Assembly (NCBI RefSeq): GCF_029674545.1
Contig: NZ_CP121354.1
Span: 3,729,001-3,793,000, forward strand
DNA from: Mesorhizobium sp. WSM4904
GTDB taxonomy: Bacteria; Pseudomonadota; Alphaproteobacteria; Rhizobiales; Rhizobiaceae
DNA: 64,000 bases
Direction: 5' to 3'
The notes under the pieces were generated by a model that saw nothing but the letters and a program-made list of their open reading frames with translations, ran no database searches and was not told the origin of the DNA. Position numbers and translations under genes: made by a program. Position 1 is the stretch's first letter; each line of letters opens with the position of its first letter. Of this stretch, positions 32,151 through 41,448 are shown in pieces.

Positions 32151-34340
32151 TCAGCCTCCGAAGCGCATGGTTGCCGCCAGCTTCAGGGTGACGCCGGGTT
32201 CGTAGAGAACCGCGGTCGTGCTTCCGTTGAGCGGGTTGGTGTATTTGACGTCGAACAGATTGTCGGCACGGAAGTCGACCTTGAGATTGTCGGTCGCCTG
32301 GTAGCTCGCGAAGGCATTGACCAGCGTATAGTCCTTGGCCACCGGATTGCCCCTGGGCTTGCCGTTGTACTGCACTTCGCCGCCGACGATGAGCTTGTCT
32401 TCGAGGAAACGGAGACCGAGCTGCGCCGTCACCTGCGAAGAAGGGATGCTGGCGAGGTCGGCCCGCTCGCCTTCATAAGAGATGGTGTGGCCGTTGATGA
32501 TCGAGGCCGAGAGGCCGGCAAAGCCCCAGCCGGCGTCGTAGACGCTTTCCAGCTCGAAGCCGTTGATCTTGGCCTTGGCAAAATTCTGGTACTGGAAGCA
32601 GATCGGGATGCCCGGGCCGAACGGGCAGCCGCTGGTCGGATCGAAGGCCGAGAGCGTGACGCCGTCGATATAGTCCTCGACATTGCTGTTGAAGTAGGCG
32701 GCCTTGAGCCGCAGCGCATCGCCGGCCTCGAGAATATCGTTCTGCTTGTAGTTGACACCGAACTCGACGGTCTTGCCCGTTTCCGGCTTGAGATTGGGGT
32801 TGGGCAGGAACGGGAAGGTGACGCCGGCGGGGTGATTGCCACTGATCAGCGTCTCCGTCAGTGAGGGTGACCGGTAGCCTTCCGCGTAGGTGCCATAGAA
32901 CTGCAGGCCCGCGAGGGCAGCGCTTTCGAAAGGCGAGACGCCGACGGTGATGCGCGGCGACAGCCTGTCACCCGATGTCTCGTGGTCGGAGTCCTTCAGG
33001 CTGTAATTGTCGTAGCGCAGGCCGGCGATGATCTCGAGCCATTCCCAGGTCAGCTTGTCCTGGATGTAGGCGCCGGAGACGTTGCGCTTGCCCGACGGCG
33101 TGTAGAAGCTGTCGCCACCGGCCGTGCCGCCGGTCTCGACGTCATCGCCGACCCAGTCGCCGCCATAGGTCAGCTCATGCGCGATGCCGGCGGTCTCGAA
33201 GCGCGACGTATTCCAGATGTCGATGCCGGTCGTCCCGACATCGAAGGTCGACAGCGAGCCGGCGGGCAGCACCACGGGCAGACCCGTGCTGGGGTCGAAC
33301 CGGTTCTGCGGAACGAGCGTCGTCAGATCGAGGTTGGTCTTGTTGTAGGAGGCGTTGATGTGGAGATCGAGCCAGCTCTTGGCATCGTCGGTGATGTTGT
33401 AGCGGGCGGTGAAGGTGTTCGACTTGAGGTCGACATCGTTGGCGGGAACGCCGCTGCTGGTCTCCGTCCAGCCGTCGCTCGAGCCGACCCAGCCGAGTTT
33501 CAGCTCACTGTTTTCGCTCGGACGAATGGTGGTCTTGAGCAGACCGCTCAGCACATCGAAGCCGGTGCCGGCCACGGTGTCGCCGCCGCCATTCTTGTAG
33601 TCGCCGTAGTCGCGATAGACGATGTTGCCCAGAACATCCCAGTTCTCGTTGAAGCGGTAGGCGCCGCTGGCGCTGGTGGTCCAGCCCTTGCCGTTGCTTT
33701 CATAGCGGCCGGTAACGGAGGCGGCCCAGCTTTCCTCCGGCTTGAGGAAATCCTCGGCATCCTTGGTGTCGAAGAAGACGACGCCGCCGATGGCGCCGGA
33801 GCCATAGGTGTTGGCGACCGGGCCGCGGATCACGTCGACCGATTTGATGAGCTCGGGATCGACATAGAAGGTCGACTGCGTGCCGTGGTCGGAGCGCTGG
33901 AAGTCCTGCCTGGCGCCGTCGACGATCACCGCGACGCGGCCGAAATCCTGCAGGCCGCGGATGTTGATGCTGGAGCTGACGCGCCGCGCGTCGGCCTGGA
34001 CGGCGACTCCCGGAACGCCGAGCAGCATTTCGTTCGGCGTCGTCGCCATGCGGCGGTCGAGCTGTTCCCTATCGACATGGCTGGCCGATGCCAGCGACTG
34101 GATCGCCGTTTCGCCAGTGCGGCTGATGACCAGAATCTTGTCGAGCAGGGTCGAATCGCCTGCAGGCTTCTCGTCAGTCTTCTTTGCTTGATCCGTCTGC
34201 TGGTCAGCCGCCGGCTGCGTGGCCTGTTGCGCTTTGGCCGCCGGCATGCCGAGCGCGATTGCCGCAGCGCCGGCAAGCAGCGCCGCCATTCCCTTCGCCA
34301 TCGACCGATCTGTCGGCCGTCCCCAATTCACCAACCCCAT
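32151..34340 (-). CDS. hmuR: TonB-dependent heme/hemoglobin outer-membrane receptor
   Basis: A 729-residue receptor. A signal peptide ends near PAAKAQ. The plug domain has LLDKILVISRTGETAIQS (TonB-box region) and SSINIRGLQDFGRVAVIVDG. The barrel has the heme-receptor landmark NPNL in FLPNPNLKPETGKTVEFGVN, with YAEGYRSPSLTET just before where FRAP normally is. It ends in an aromatic-free MRFGG. It imports heme across the outer membrane using TonB. The promoter region upstream holds two iron-box-like sites and is shared with hemP-hmuSTUV. The gene name is by analogy with HmuR/BhuR. Confidence 0.9.
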   Translation of the reverse strand: MGLVNWGRPTDRSMAKGMAALLAGAAAIALGMPAAKAQQATQPAADQQTDQAKKTDEKPAGDSTLLDKILVISRTGETAIQSLASASHVDREQLDRRMATTPNEMLLGVPGVAVQADARRVSSSINIRGLQDFGRVAVIVDGARQDFQRSDHGTQSTFYVDPELIKSVDVIRGPVANTYGSGAIGGVVFFDTKDAEDFLKPEESWAASVTGRYESNGKGWTTSASGAYRFNENWDVLGNIVYRDYGDYKNGGGDTVAGTGFDVLSGLLKTTIRPSENSELKLGWVGSSDGWTETSSGVPANDVDLKSNTFTARYNITDDAKSWLDLHINASYNKTNLDLTTLVPQNRFDPSTGLPVVLPAGSLSTFDVGTTGIDIWNTSRFETAGIAHELTYGGDWVGDDVETGGTAGGDSFYTPSGKRNVSGAYIQDKLTWEWLEIIAGLRYDNYSLKDSDHETSGDRLSPRITVGVSPFESAALAGLQFYGTYAEGYRSPSLTETLISGNHPAGVTFPFLPNPNLKPETGKTVEFGVNYKQNDILEAGDALRLKAAYFNSNVEDYIDGVTLSAFDPTSGCPFGPGIPICFQYQNFAKAKINGFELESVYDAGWGFAGLSASIINGHTISYEGERADLASIPSSQVTAQLGLRFLEDKLIVGGEVQYNGKPRGNPVAKDYTLVNAFASYQATDNLKVDFRADNLFDVKYTNPLNGSTTAVLYEPGVTLKLAATMRFGG

Positions 34341-34423
34341 GTCCCAGCTCCAAATTTTCAGGCTCGATGCTGGCTGGCGCGGGGCTCGCTCGCATTTTTG
34401 ATCACATCCGGCGTCTTAAATGT

Positions 34424-34438
34424 TGACTCATTTAGTCC
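34424..34438. promoter_or_regulatory. near-match iron-responsive (IRO) box
   Basis: TGACTCATTTAGTCC follows TGA-N9-TCA with one mismatch at the end. It lies 23 bases upstream of the perfect box, in the promoter region shared by the two heme operons. Secondary RirA site, by inference. Confidence 0.45.
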
Positions 34439-34460
34439 AGTAATGCACGACTAGTAAACA

Positions 34461-34475
34461 TGATTATTCGAGTCA
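34461..34475. promoter_or_regulatory. perfect iron-responsive (IRO) box, probable RirA site
   Basis: TGATTATTCGAGTCA matches the TGA-N9-TCA consensus exactly. It lies 65 bases ahead of hemP and 121 bases ahead of the receptor gene. rirA itself is 4 kb away in the same locus, so repression of both operons when iron is plentiful is likely. Confidence 0.72.
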
Positions 34476-34539
34476 AGAATTGAATCGGCATTTTACGAGG
34501 CGCCTGCCAGGTGGCCGGCACAGGAAAGGACCGAACGAG

Positions 34540-34746
34540 ATGAACACGTACAATCCCAACGACTTCCGCTATCGCGTCCGCCGTTCAGACGACACGCCAA
34601 CGCGATTCGAGCGCGTGCCGATGGCGGTGCGCACGCTCTCCAGCAACACACTGTTCCAGGGCGAGCACGAGATCGGCATCGAGCATCACGGCGCGCTCTA
34701 CCGCCTCAAGATCACCCGCCAGGGCAAGCTGATCCTCAACAAGTAA
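34540..34746 (+). CDS. hemP: hemin uptake protein HemP
   Basis: A 68-residue basic protein whose last part, LFQGEHEIGIEHHGALYRLK then ITRQGKLILNK, is the diagnostic HemP/HmuP motif. In related bacteria HmuP acts as a co-activator needed for heme receptor expression. The start at 34540 gives the normal length; an upstream in-frame start at 34480 would overlap the promoter region. It is the first gene of the hemP-hmuSTUV operon. Confidence 0.9.
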   Translation: MNTYNPNDFRYRVRRSDDTPTRFERVPMAVRTLSSNTLFQGEHEIGIEHHGALYRLKITRQGKLILNK

Positions 34747-34794
34747 GCGCGGCCAGCGGGCGGCCGCCAAACAGAGCAGACAGGAAGTGGGCAG

Positions 34795-35859
34795 GTGGAC
34801 GACATGGACCAGCGCGTGAAGCCGTCGCCGGACGAGATCCGGCGGGCGCGGGAAGACAATCCGAAGCTGCGAGAGCGTGATCTTGCGGCCCAACTCGGCA
34901 TTTCGGAAGCCGAGCTGGTCTCGGCGCATTGCGGCCAAGGCGCCGTGCGCGTCGAGCCGCGCGTCAACGATCTGCTGACCGGCCTCGAAGCGGTCGGCGA
35001 GGTGATGGCGCTGACCCGCAACGAGAGCGCCGTGCACGAGAAGATCGGCGTCTATGACAAGATCGTCACCGGCAACCACAATGCCATGGTGCTTGGCGAG
35101 AACATCGACCTGCGCATCTTCCCGAAGATGTGGGTACACGGTTTTGCCGTCGAAAAGCGCGACGGCGGCGAGATCCGCCGCAGCCTGCAGTTCTTCGATG
35201 CGGCCGGCGAGGCGGTGCACAAGGTGCATCTGCGGCCAGCGTCGAACCTCTACGCCTACCAGAAGCTGGTGGCGGACCTCGAAGCGTCGAACCAAGAACC
35301 AAGCGTCACAATCACCCCAAGAGCGCCGGAAGGCGAAGTGGAAGGCTCGGTTGCGACGATCGACGACCTGCGCGACCGCTGGAGCCGGATGACCGACGTG
35401 CATCAGTTCTTCGGCATGCTGAAGACGCTGAAGCTCAGCCGCCGCGAGGCGGTGCGCATGGTCGGCCAGGACTATGCCTGGCTGCTCGACAACGATGCCG
35501 TCGGCGCCATGTTCCACCACGCCGCCGAAGACGAGATGCCGATCATGTGCTTCGTCGGAAACCGCGGCTGCATCCAGATCCATTCCGGACCGATCAAGTC
35601 GGTCAAGCCGATGGGGCCGTGGATCAACGTGCTGGACGAGACCTTCCACCTGCATCTCAGGACCGATCACATCCAAGAAGTCTGGGCGGTGCGCAAGCCA
35701 ACCAAGGACGGCCATGTCACCTCGCTCGAAGCCTATGACGCCAAGGGCGGCATGATCATCCAGTTCTTCGGCAAGCGCCACGAAGGCGAGGGCGAGCGGG
35801 AAGACTGGCGCTTCCTCGCCGAGAACCTGCGCCGCATTCCCAGCCCGACCGCTGCATGA
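34795..35859 (+). CDS. hmuS: hemin-degrading/transfer factor HmuS
   Basis: A 354-residue cytoplasmic protein made of two repeated HemS/ChuX-like halves. The halves can be seen in the paired FPKMWVHGFAV / LDETFHLHLRTDH and FFDAAGEAVHKVH / SLEAYDAKGGMI segments. HemS-type proteins receive heme from the importer and may degrade it. The GTG at 34795 has an AGGAAG site; an ATG at 34804 is an alternative. It ends overlapping hmuT by four bases. Confidence 0.9.
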   Translation: MDDMDQRVKPSPDEIRRAREDNPKLRERDLAAQLGISEAELVSAHCGQGAVRVEPRVNDLLTGLEAVGEVMALTRNESAVHEKIGVYDKIVTGNHNAMVLGENIDLRIFPKMWVHGFAVEKRDGGEIRRSLQFFDAAGEAVHKVHLRPASNLYAYQKLVADLEASNQEPSVTITPRAPEGEVEGSVATIDDLRDRWSRMTDVHQFFGMLKTLKLSRREAVRMVGQDYAWLLDNDAVGAMFHHAAEDEMPIMCFVGNRGCIQIHSGPIKSVKPMGPWINVLDETFHLHLRTDHIQEVWAVRKPTKDGHVTSLEAYDAKGGMIIQFFGKRHEGEGEREDWRFLAENLRRIPSPTAA

Positions 35860-36764
35860 GGCAAGGCCCGATGTGTGTTGTCTTCCGTTTCCGCTCGGCG
35901 CTTGCGCTGATGTTTGGCGTGCTGCTTGCTTTCACCGCTCTGCCTGCCGGAGCCGGTGAAAACACGGCCGTCTTCTCGGATACGTCGCGGATCGCTTCGA
36001 TCGGCGGCTCGATCACCGAGATCGTCTACGCGCTTGGCGAGGAAGGCCATCTCGTCGCCCGCGATTCAACCAGCTCTTTCCCGCAGGCCGCGCTCAAGCT
36101 GCCCAATGTCGGCTACATGCGTGCGCTGTCGCCGGAGGGCGTGCTCTCGGTCAATCCAAGCGGAATCCTGGCGCTGCATGGCAGCGGCCCGAAGGAAGCG
36201 GTCGATGTGCTGAAAAAGTCGAGCGTGCCCTTCATCGAGGTGCCCGAGCGCTACAGCCGTGAAGGCATCCTCGAAAAGATCCGCATCATCGGCAAGGCGC
36301 TGGGCGTCGACGCCAAGGCCGAGAAACTGGCGACCGAGATGGATGCGAAGCTGAAGTCGGCAGAGAAGCAGACGGCTTCGATCAAGGAGCGCAAGCGCAT
36401 CCTGTTCGTGCTGTCGACGCAGGGTGGCAAGATCCTGGCCGCCGGCAGCGACACCGCCGGCGACGGCATCATCAAGCTCGCCGGCGCGGTCAACGCGGTC
36501 GACGGCTTCTCCGGCTACAAGCAGATGTCGGACGAGGCGATCGTCACCGCCAGGCCGGATGTGATCCTGACGATGAAGAACGCCGGGCCGCCAATCTCGG
36601 AGGACGAGCTGTTTGCCAATCCGTCGATCGCCTCGACGCCCGCAGGCGCCGCCCGCAAGGTGATCGGTATGGACGGCGGCTATCTGCTGGGTTTCGGGCC
36701 GCGCACGGCCGAAGCCATCCACGATCTCGCCGTCTCGCTCTACGGCAGCCAGGTCACGGACTGA
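35856..36764 (+). CDS. hmuT: periplasmic heme-binding protein HmuT
   Basis: A 302-residue class III binding protein with a signal peptide (cut near LPAGAGE). RIASIGGSITEIVYALGEEG opens the first lobe, a long backbone helix follows, and the second lobe includes AVDGFSGYKQMSDEAIV and ARPDVILTM. The conserved Tyr in PERYSREGIL may be the heme ligand. It delivers heme to HmuUV and overlaps hmuS by four bases (ATGA). Confidence 0.9.
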   Translation: MRQGPMCVVFRFRSALALMFGVLLAFTALPAGAGENTAVFSDTSRIASIGGSITEIVYALGEEGHLVARDSTSSFPQAALKLPNVGYMRALSPEGVLSVNPSGILALHGSGPKEAVDVLKKSSVPFIEVPERYSREGILEKIRIIGKALGVDAKAEKLATEMDAKLKSAEKQTASIKERKRILFVLSTQGGKILAAGSDTAGDGIIKLAGAVNAVDGFSGYKQMSDEAIVTARPDVILTMKNAGPPISEDELFANPSIASTPAGAARKVIGMDGGYLLGFGPRTAEAIHDLAVSLYGSQVTD

Positions 36765-36770
36765 GCGGCC

Positions 36771-37871
36771 ATGGCCGAACAGTCGATTGCCGGTCCGGCA
36801 GGTGGGGCGATGGCATCCGCCGGCGACCGATCGGCACGGGCAAGGGTCGTCATCCTGCTTTTGTCGCTTGCGCTTGCGCTGTCCGTGTTCCTCTCGCTGA
36901 TCTCGGGCGCTTCGGACGCGTCCGCCGTCCGAGTCATTCGTGACTGGCTCACGGGAGCCGTGCCAGTCGATGCGGCGCTCGCCGCCCGCGATCAGTTGAT
37001 CGTCTTCGACATTCGCATGCCGCGCGTCCTGCTTGGCGTGCTGGTCGGCGCCGCTCTCGCCGTTTCCGGCGCGGTAATGCAGGGCCTGTTCCGCAATCCG
37101 CTTGCCGATCCCGGCCTGATCGGCGTCTCTGCCGGATCGAGCCTTGGCGCGGTAGCGATCATCGTGCTCGGCAGGACCTGGCTCGCACCTGTCACGCTCG
37201 CTCTCGGCTCGCTCGCCTTGCCGCTGGCGGCTTTCTTCGGTGGCTTGGCGGTGACATTGTTGCTTTACGCCATCGCGACGCGTCAGGGCCGGACATCGGT
37301 TGCCACGATGCTGCTCGCGGGCCTCGCCATCGCCGCCCTTGCCATGGCGCTCACCGGCATCCTGATCTTCATGGCCGACGACCGGCAGTTGCGCGACCTG
37401 ACCTTCTGGCAACTCGGCTCGCTTGCCGGCGCGACATGGCCGAAGATCGGCACCGTCGGCCCGGTAATCGTACTGGCACTGTCCGCGATGCCGCTCCTGT
37501 CGCGGGGCCTCAACGCGCTGGCGCTCGGCGAGGCAACCGCCGGCCATCTCGGCATCCCGGTGCAGCGGCTGAAATACACGGCCATCGTCGGGGTTTCGGC
37601 GGCGGTCGGCGCGTCGGTTGCCGTCAGCGGCGGCATCGGCTTCATCGGCATCGTCGTGCCGCATCTCTTGCGTCTGGCGATCGGTCCCGACAACCGCTAC
37701 CTTTTGCCGGCCTCGGCCTTGCTCGGCGCCTCGCTGCTGCTGCTCGCCGACGCGGTCGCCCGCACGATCGTCGCTCCGGCCGAGCTGCCGATCGGCATCG
37801 TCACGGCAGTGACCGGTGCGCCGTTCTTCCTGTGGATACTGCTGCGCAGGCGCGGCATCGTCGATTTGTGA
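36771..37871 (+). CDS. hmuU: heme ABC transporter permease HmuU (FecCD family)
   Basis: A 366-residue permease with about ten membrane helices. FecCD signatures are RMPRVLLGVLVGAALAVSGA, GLFRNPLADPGLIGVSAGSS, and GGIGFIGIVVPHLLRLAIGP. Its dimer forms the inner-membrane heme channel with HmuV. It starts six bases after hmuT and ends seven bases before hmuV. Confidence 0.92.
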   Translation: MAEQSIAGPAGGAMASAGDRSARARVVILLLSLALALSVFLSLISGASDASAVRVIRDWLTGAVPVDAALAARDQLIVFDIRMPRVLLGVLVGAALAVSGAVMQGLFRNPLADPGLIGVSAGSSLGAVAIIVLGRTWLAPVTLALGSLALPLAAFFGGLAVTLLLYAIATRQGRTSVATMLLAGLAIAALAMALTGILIFMADDRQLRDLTFWQLGSLAGATWPKIGTVGPVIVLALSAMPLLSRGLNALALGEATAGHLGIPVQRLKYTAIVGVSAAVGASVAVSGGIGFIGIVVPHLLRLAIGPDNRYLLPASALLGASLLLLADAVARTIVAPAELPIGIVTAVTGAPFFLWILLRRRGIVDL

Positions 37872-37878
37872 GCTGTCC

Positions 37879-38667
37879 ATGATCGATGCACGCGACATCT
37901 CGGTGGCGATCGGCAACAAGCGCATCGTATCCCATGTCGATTTCACGGCGCCGCCGGGCGAGGTGACGACAATCGTCGGACCGAACGGCTCGGGCAAGAC
38001 GACGCTCCTCAAGGCACTGACGGGCGAGATCGCCTATACCGGCACGGTCACGCTCAACGGCCGCGATCTATCGACCATGAAACCGGTCGAGGCGGCGACG
38101 CAGCGCGCCGTGCTGCCGCAGTCGACCAGTCTGTCCTTTCCGTTCACTGTGCGTGAGATCGTTCGCCTCGGCATGATCGGAGGCCGTTCGGGCGTGCTTC
38201 CCGGCGAGGATGCGCGCCTGCCTGAGCGAGCGCTGGCGCGTGTCGATCTCGACGGTTTTGCCGGGCGCTTCTACCAGGAACTTTCCGGAGGCGAGCAGCA
38301 GCGTGTGCAGCTTGCGCGCGTGCTGTGCCAGGTCTGGACGCCGGTGCTGGAGGGCAGGCCGCGCTATCTCTTTCTCGACGAGCCGGTTTCCAGCCTCGAC
38401 GTCAAGCACCAGCTCATCATCATGGACATCGCGCGCGATTTCGCCCGGCGAGGCGGCGGCGTGGTGGCGATCCTGCACGACCTCAACCTGACGGCAATGT
38501 ATGCCGACCGCATCTCAGTGCTGCATCGCGGCCAAGTGGCGGCTGCCGGTTCGCCGAAAGACGTGCTCAACGACGAATTGATCGAAAAGGTCTTCGACTG
38601 CCGCCTCAAGGTCGGCGTGCTGCCTTCGGCAAGCGTGCCGTTCGTGCTGCCGCAATCGGCGGCTTAG
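37879..38667 (+). CDS. hmuV: heme ABC transporter ATP-binding protein HmuV
   Basis: A 262-residue ATPase. Walker A GPNGSGKTT, signature LSGGEQQRVQLARVL, Walker B YLFLDEPVSSLDVKHQ and the switch His in AILHDLNL are all intact. It powers HmuU. The ATG at 37879 is chosen because it opens the conserved first strand (MIDARDISVAI). It ends the operon and faces rirA end to end, about 115 bases away. Confidence 0.92.
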   Translation: MIDARDISVAIGNKRIVSHVDFTAPPGEVTTIVGPNGSGKTTLLKALTGEIAYTGTVTLNGRDLSTMKPVEAATQRAVLPQSTSLSFPFTVREIVRLGMIGGRSGVLPGEDARLPERALARVDLDGFAGRFYQELSGGEQQRVQLARVLCQVWTPVLEGRPRYLFLDEPVSSLDVKHQLIIMDIARDFARRGGGVVAILHDLNLTAMYADRISVLHRGQVAAAGSPKDVLNDELIEKVFDCRLKVGVLPSASVPFVLPQSAA

Positions 38668-38685
38668 GCGTAGCTGCGTCGCTGC

Positions 38686-38716
38686 GCTCCTCGCTCCGCC
38701 TGTGAATGACCAAGTC
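38686..38716. repeat. short intergenic repeat, copy 2
   Basis: GCTCCTCGCTCCGCCTGTG then AATGACCAAG matches bases 96-126 with a few changes. It lies in the 115-base gap between the converging hmuV and rirA genes. Confidence 0.4.
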
Positions 38717-38782
38717 ATGGACGGCGGCGCGCCCGGGAAGCCGTGGGCGGCGGCGCCCTCGAAAACCGAGCCCAGGGTTCGA

Positions 38783-39244
38783 TTACGCCGCCGGAGCGCG
38801 CTGCTCCAACAGGTCGATGCCAAGCAGGTGGCGCACGTTCGGGCGAGCCGCGACGAGGTCGGCGATCGTGTAGCGGGAGAGCACGGCGAAGAAGGCGTTG
38901 AGCGCCTCGCGCAGCGCCGAATTCAACGCGCAGCTGTCAACCAGCGGGCATTCGGCGGCGTCGTTCTCGAAGCATTCGGCCATGGCGAAGCTCTCTTCCG
39001 TGACGCGCACCACATCGAACAGGCTGATCTGCTCGGCCGGGCGGCCGAGCCTCACGCCGCCGTTCCTGCCGCGCACGGTCTCGACCAAGCCTGCTTCGAC
39101 CAGCGGCTGCAGGATCTTGAACAGGAACAGCTCCGAAACCGAGTAGGCGGCGGCGATCTCGGGGATACGGCTCAGCCTGTCGGTGTTCGCAGCGCAGTAC
39201 ATCAGTATGCGCATCGCATAGTTGGTCTGGCGCGTGAGCCGCAT
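38783..39244 (-). CDS. rirA: iron-responsive regulator RirA (Rrf2 family)
   Basis: A 153-residue Rrf2-type winged-helix protein starting MRLTRQTNYAMRILMYCAAN. The recognition region is VSELFLFKILQPLVEAGLVE, then RGRNGGVRLGRP. Three cysteines in MAECFENDAAECPLVDSCAL match the iron-sulfur ligand spacing of RirA. RirA represses iron and heme uptake genes when its cluster is loaded. Its position at the end of the heme locus is fitting. A dyad at 39293-39303 lies in its promoter. Confidence 0.93.
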   Translation of the reverse strand: MRLTRQTNYAMRILMYCAANTDRLSRIPEIAAAYSVSELFLFKILQPLVEAGLVETVRGRNGGVRLGRPAEQISLFDVVRVTEESFAMAECFENDAAECPLVDSCALNSALREALNAFFAVLSRYTIADLVAARPNVRHLLGIDLLEQRAPAA

Positions 39245-39292
39245 GGTATCCTCGCGAAAATATTAGCTTGAGCCGAATATGGCCCATAGTTT

Positions 39293-39303
39293 GGAACAAT
39301 TCC
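39293..39303. promoter_or_regulatory. 11-bp dyad upstream of rirA
   Basis: GGAACAATTCC is a dyad (GGAA-N3-TTCC) 49 bases ahead of the rirA start, in the divergent gap shared with the DUF445 gene. It could be a regulator site; this rests on symmetry alone. Confidence 0.35.
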
Positions 39304-39456
39304 AGACTGGACCGCCACATAGCTGAATAATCGTGTCAACTTTTTGTGCATGCCGGTGCGCATGGCCGGCCCGATATGCCTCATACGCTTTGAGCGGGCG
39401 TTTCGCCGGCGCAGGCACTAGATAAGTCCGGGTGCAAAATAGGAAACGGCCTTTCC

Positions 39457-40752
39457 ATGTCACGATCAGCTCCGGCCCTCGCGCCGGTTCGATTCGACGC
39501 CGATGCGCAGGCAAAGCTCTCGGCATTGCGGCGGACCAAGATCATCGCCGCGACCGCGCTCGCTTTGTGTGTCCTCGTCTTCTCACTCGCCAAGTCTTTC
39601 CAGGGCAATCATCCCTGGCTCGGCTTCGTCGCCGCCTTTGCCGAGGCGGCGATCATAGGCGGGCTCGCTGATTGGTATGCGGTCGTCGCGCTGTTCAGGC
39701 GGCCGCTCGGCCTGCCGATCCCGCATACCGCCATCATCCCGGAAAACCAGCACCGCATAGCCGACAATCTCGGCCGTTTCATCGAGGCCAATTTCCTCGC
39801 GCCGGAGCCGGTGCGGGAAAAGCTCTCCGAGGTCGACTTTGCAGCTCTCGTCGCCGACTGGCTGGCCGATGCCGAACGCGCCGCCGACTTGTCGCGGTTC
39901 GTCGCCCGGCTGGTGCCGCAGACACTTGCCGCGGTGGAACAGTCCGGGCTGCGCGACTTCGTCACCAGCCGCATGCTGGAGCAGATCGAGAAGGTGCCGC
40001 TGGCGCCGCTTGCCGCCGACCTGTTGTCGGCGCTCACCGACGACCGTCGTCATCAGAAGCTGTTCGACGAGTTCACCAGGGTTGTCGGGCGTTTCCTGAA
40101 CGACGAGAAGGCCCTGGCGACGATGCGCGAGAAGATCCGCGAGGAACTGCCGTCGCTGTTCAACCTGTTTCGTGCCGACGCCTATCTCCTGAAGAAGATC
40201 GTCGCTTCGGCCGGGTCGCTGCTGGAGGAGGTGCGGGCCGATCCCGATCATCCGATGCGCGGCGAATTCGACCGTTTCGCGCTCGGGTTCATCGAGCAGC
40301 TACGGACGTCGAAGCAATATGCAAGACGCGCCGAGAAGCTGAAGCGCGATTTCCTTGGCCGTCCGGAAGTCAGGGCGCTGGCCGGCGACACGTGGGCAAG
40401 CATGCGCCTGTTCATCGAGCAGGACGCCAAGGCGCCCAATTCGATGATCCGCGAGCATCTTGCCAACATGTTCGTCGAGGTCGGCCGGCATCTGGCCGAC
40501 GATGCGCAGATCAGGGCCGACATGAACCAGGGCTTCGTCGTCGCGCTCGCCTCCTTCGTCGAAAGCCAGAAGAGGGGCGTATCGAAATTCATCGCCGACC
40601 AGGTCAAGCGCTGGGACCTGGCCCAGTTGACGCGCCTGATCGAGATGAACATCGGCAGGGACCTGCAATATATCCGCTTCAACGGCATGGTGATCGGCGG
40701 CCTGGCCGGTTTGGTGCTCTATACGGCCGAGCGGCTGTTTCTCCTCAATTGA
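39457..40752 (+). CDS. DUF445-family membrane protein
   Basis: A 431-residue protein with a hydrophobic N-terminal pair of helices (TALALCVLVFSLAKSF, FVAAFAEAAIIGGLADWYAVVALF), a long helical soluble region, and a C-terminal membrane anchor (MVIGGLAGLVLYTAERLF). The motif GGLADWYAVVALFRRPLGLPIPHTAIIP is the DUF445/YjiN hallmark. No biochemical role is established. The spacing upstream (212 bases) is shared with the divergent rirA. The phasin gene follows after 68 bases. Confidence 0.85.
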   Translation: MSRSAPALAPVRFDADAQAKLSALRRTKIIAATALALCVLVFSLAKSFQGNHPWLGFVAAFAEAAIIGGLADWYAVVALFRRPLGLPIPHTAIIPENQHRIADNLGRFIEANFLAPEPVREKLSEVDFAALVADWLADAERAADLSRFVARLVPQTLAAVEQSGLRDFVTSRMLEQIEKVPLAPLAADLLSALTDDRRHQKLFDEFTRVVGRFLNDEKALATMREKIREELPSLFNLFRADAYLLKKIVASAGSLLEEVRADPDHPMRGEFDRFALGFIEQLRTSKQYARRAEKLKRDFLGRPEVRALAGDTWASMRLFIEQDAKAPNSMIREHLANMFVEVGRHLADDAQIRADMNQGFVVALASFVESQKRGVSKFIADQVKRWDLAQLTRLIEMNIGRDLQYIRFNGMVIGGLAGLVLYTAERLFLLN

Positions 40753-40820
40753 CGCGGGCCGGGCGCGCACTATTCTCCCTAGCGGGCGCCGCAAAAGGCG
40801 GCAGATCGGGAGGCGACGAT

Positions 40821-41249
40821 ATGGCAAGACGACCGGAATCCGACTCTTTCCTCGACATCTTCAGCAGGTTCGGCCGCGACCTGAAGCTGCCCAAGGTCGA
40901 CGTTCAGGCGATCCTCGATCATCACCGCAAGAATCTCGAGGCTCTGGAGAAGTCGGCCAGGGCAAGTGCCGCCGGCGCGTCGTCCGTTCTGTCGAGGCAG
41001 CACGAAATGGTGCAGGAAGCGCTCAGCGAAATCACCCGGATGGCACAGAGCTACCAGGCCCCGGGCAATCCGCAGCAATTGATGACAAAGCAGGTGGATT
41101 TCGCCAGGAAATCCTTCGAGACAACGCTGAAGAATGCCGGCGAGGTCGCCGACCTGGTCCGGAAGTCCGGCACCGAATCGATCGAAATCCTGCGCGACAG
41201 GATCAAGGACGCGATGGCGGAAATCCGGGCAGGCTACGACGGCAAGTGA
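40821..41249 (+). CDS. phasin-family protein
   Basis: A 142-residue amphipathic helical protein. QAILDHHRKNLEALEKSARA, REVQEALSEITRMAQ-like and KSFETTLKNAGEVADLVRKS segments match the phasin_2/PhaP family that coats polyhydroxyalkanoate granules. A GGGAGG ribosome site lies ahead of the ATG. The neighbouring MaoC-type hydratase supports a link with PHA metabolism, but no PHA synthase is in the window. Confidence 0.8.
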   Translation: MARRPESDSFLDIFSRFGRDLKLPKVDVQAILDHHRKNLEALEKSARASAAGASSVLSRQHEMVQEALSEITRMAQSYQAPGNPQQLMTKQVDFARKSFETTLKNAGEVADLVRKSGTESIEILRDRIKDAMAEIRAGYDGK

Positions 41250-41448
41250 GCCATCCGGTTTCCAGTATTTCCGAATCGGGTTCGTGCGTTGAACAACCGG
41301 AGCGCGGGGCTGCGCGTTTCCTGCCAGCCGTAAAACCGTCAACTCCAGGAGCGAAATCGCGTCTAGGCGTGAAATCGCCGCGCCGCGAATTGACAGGAGC
41401 CGCCGGTTCATGGTCGGGAGACTGGCAGAAGCCACCAGGAAAGCAGGA

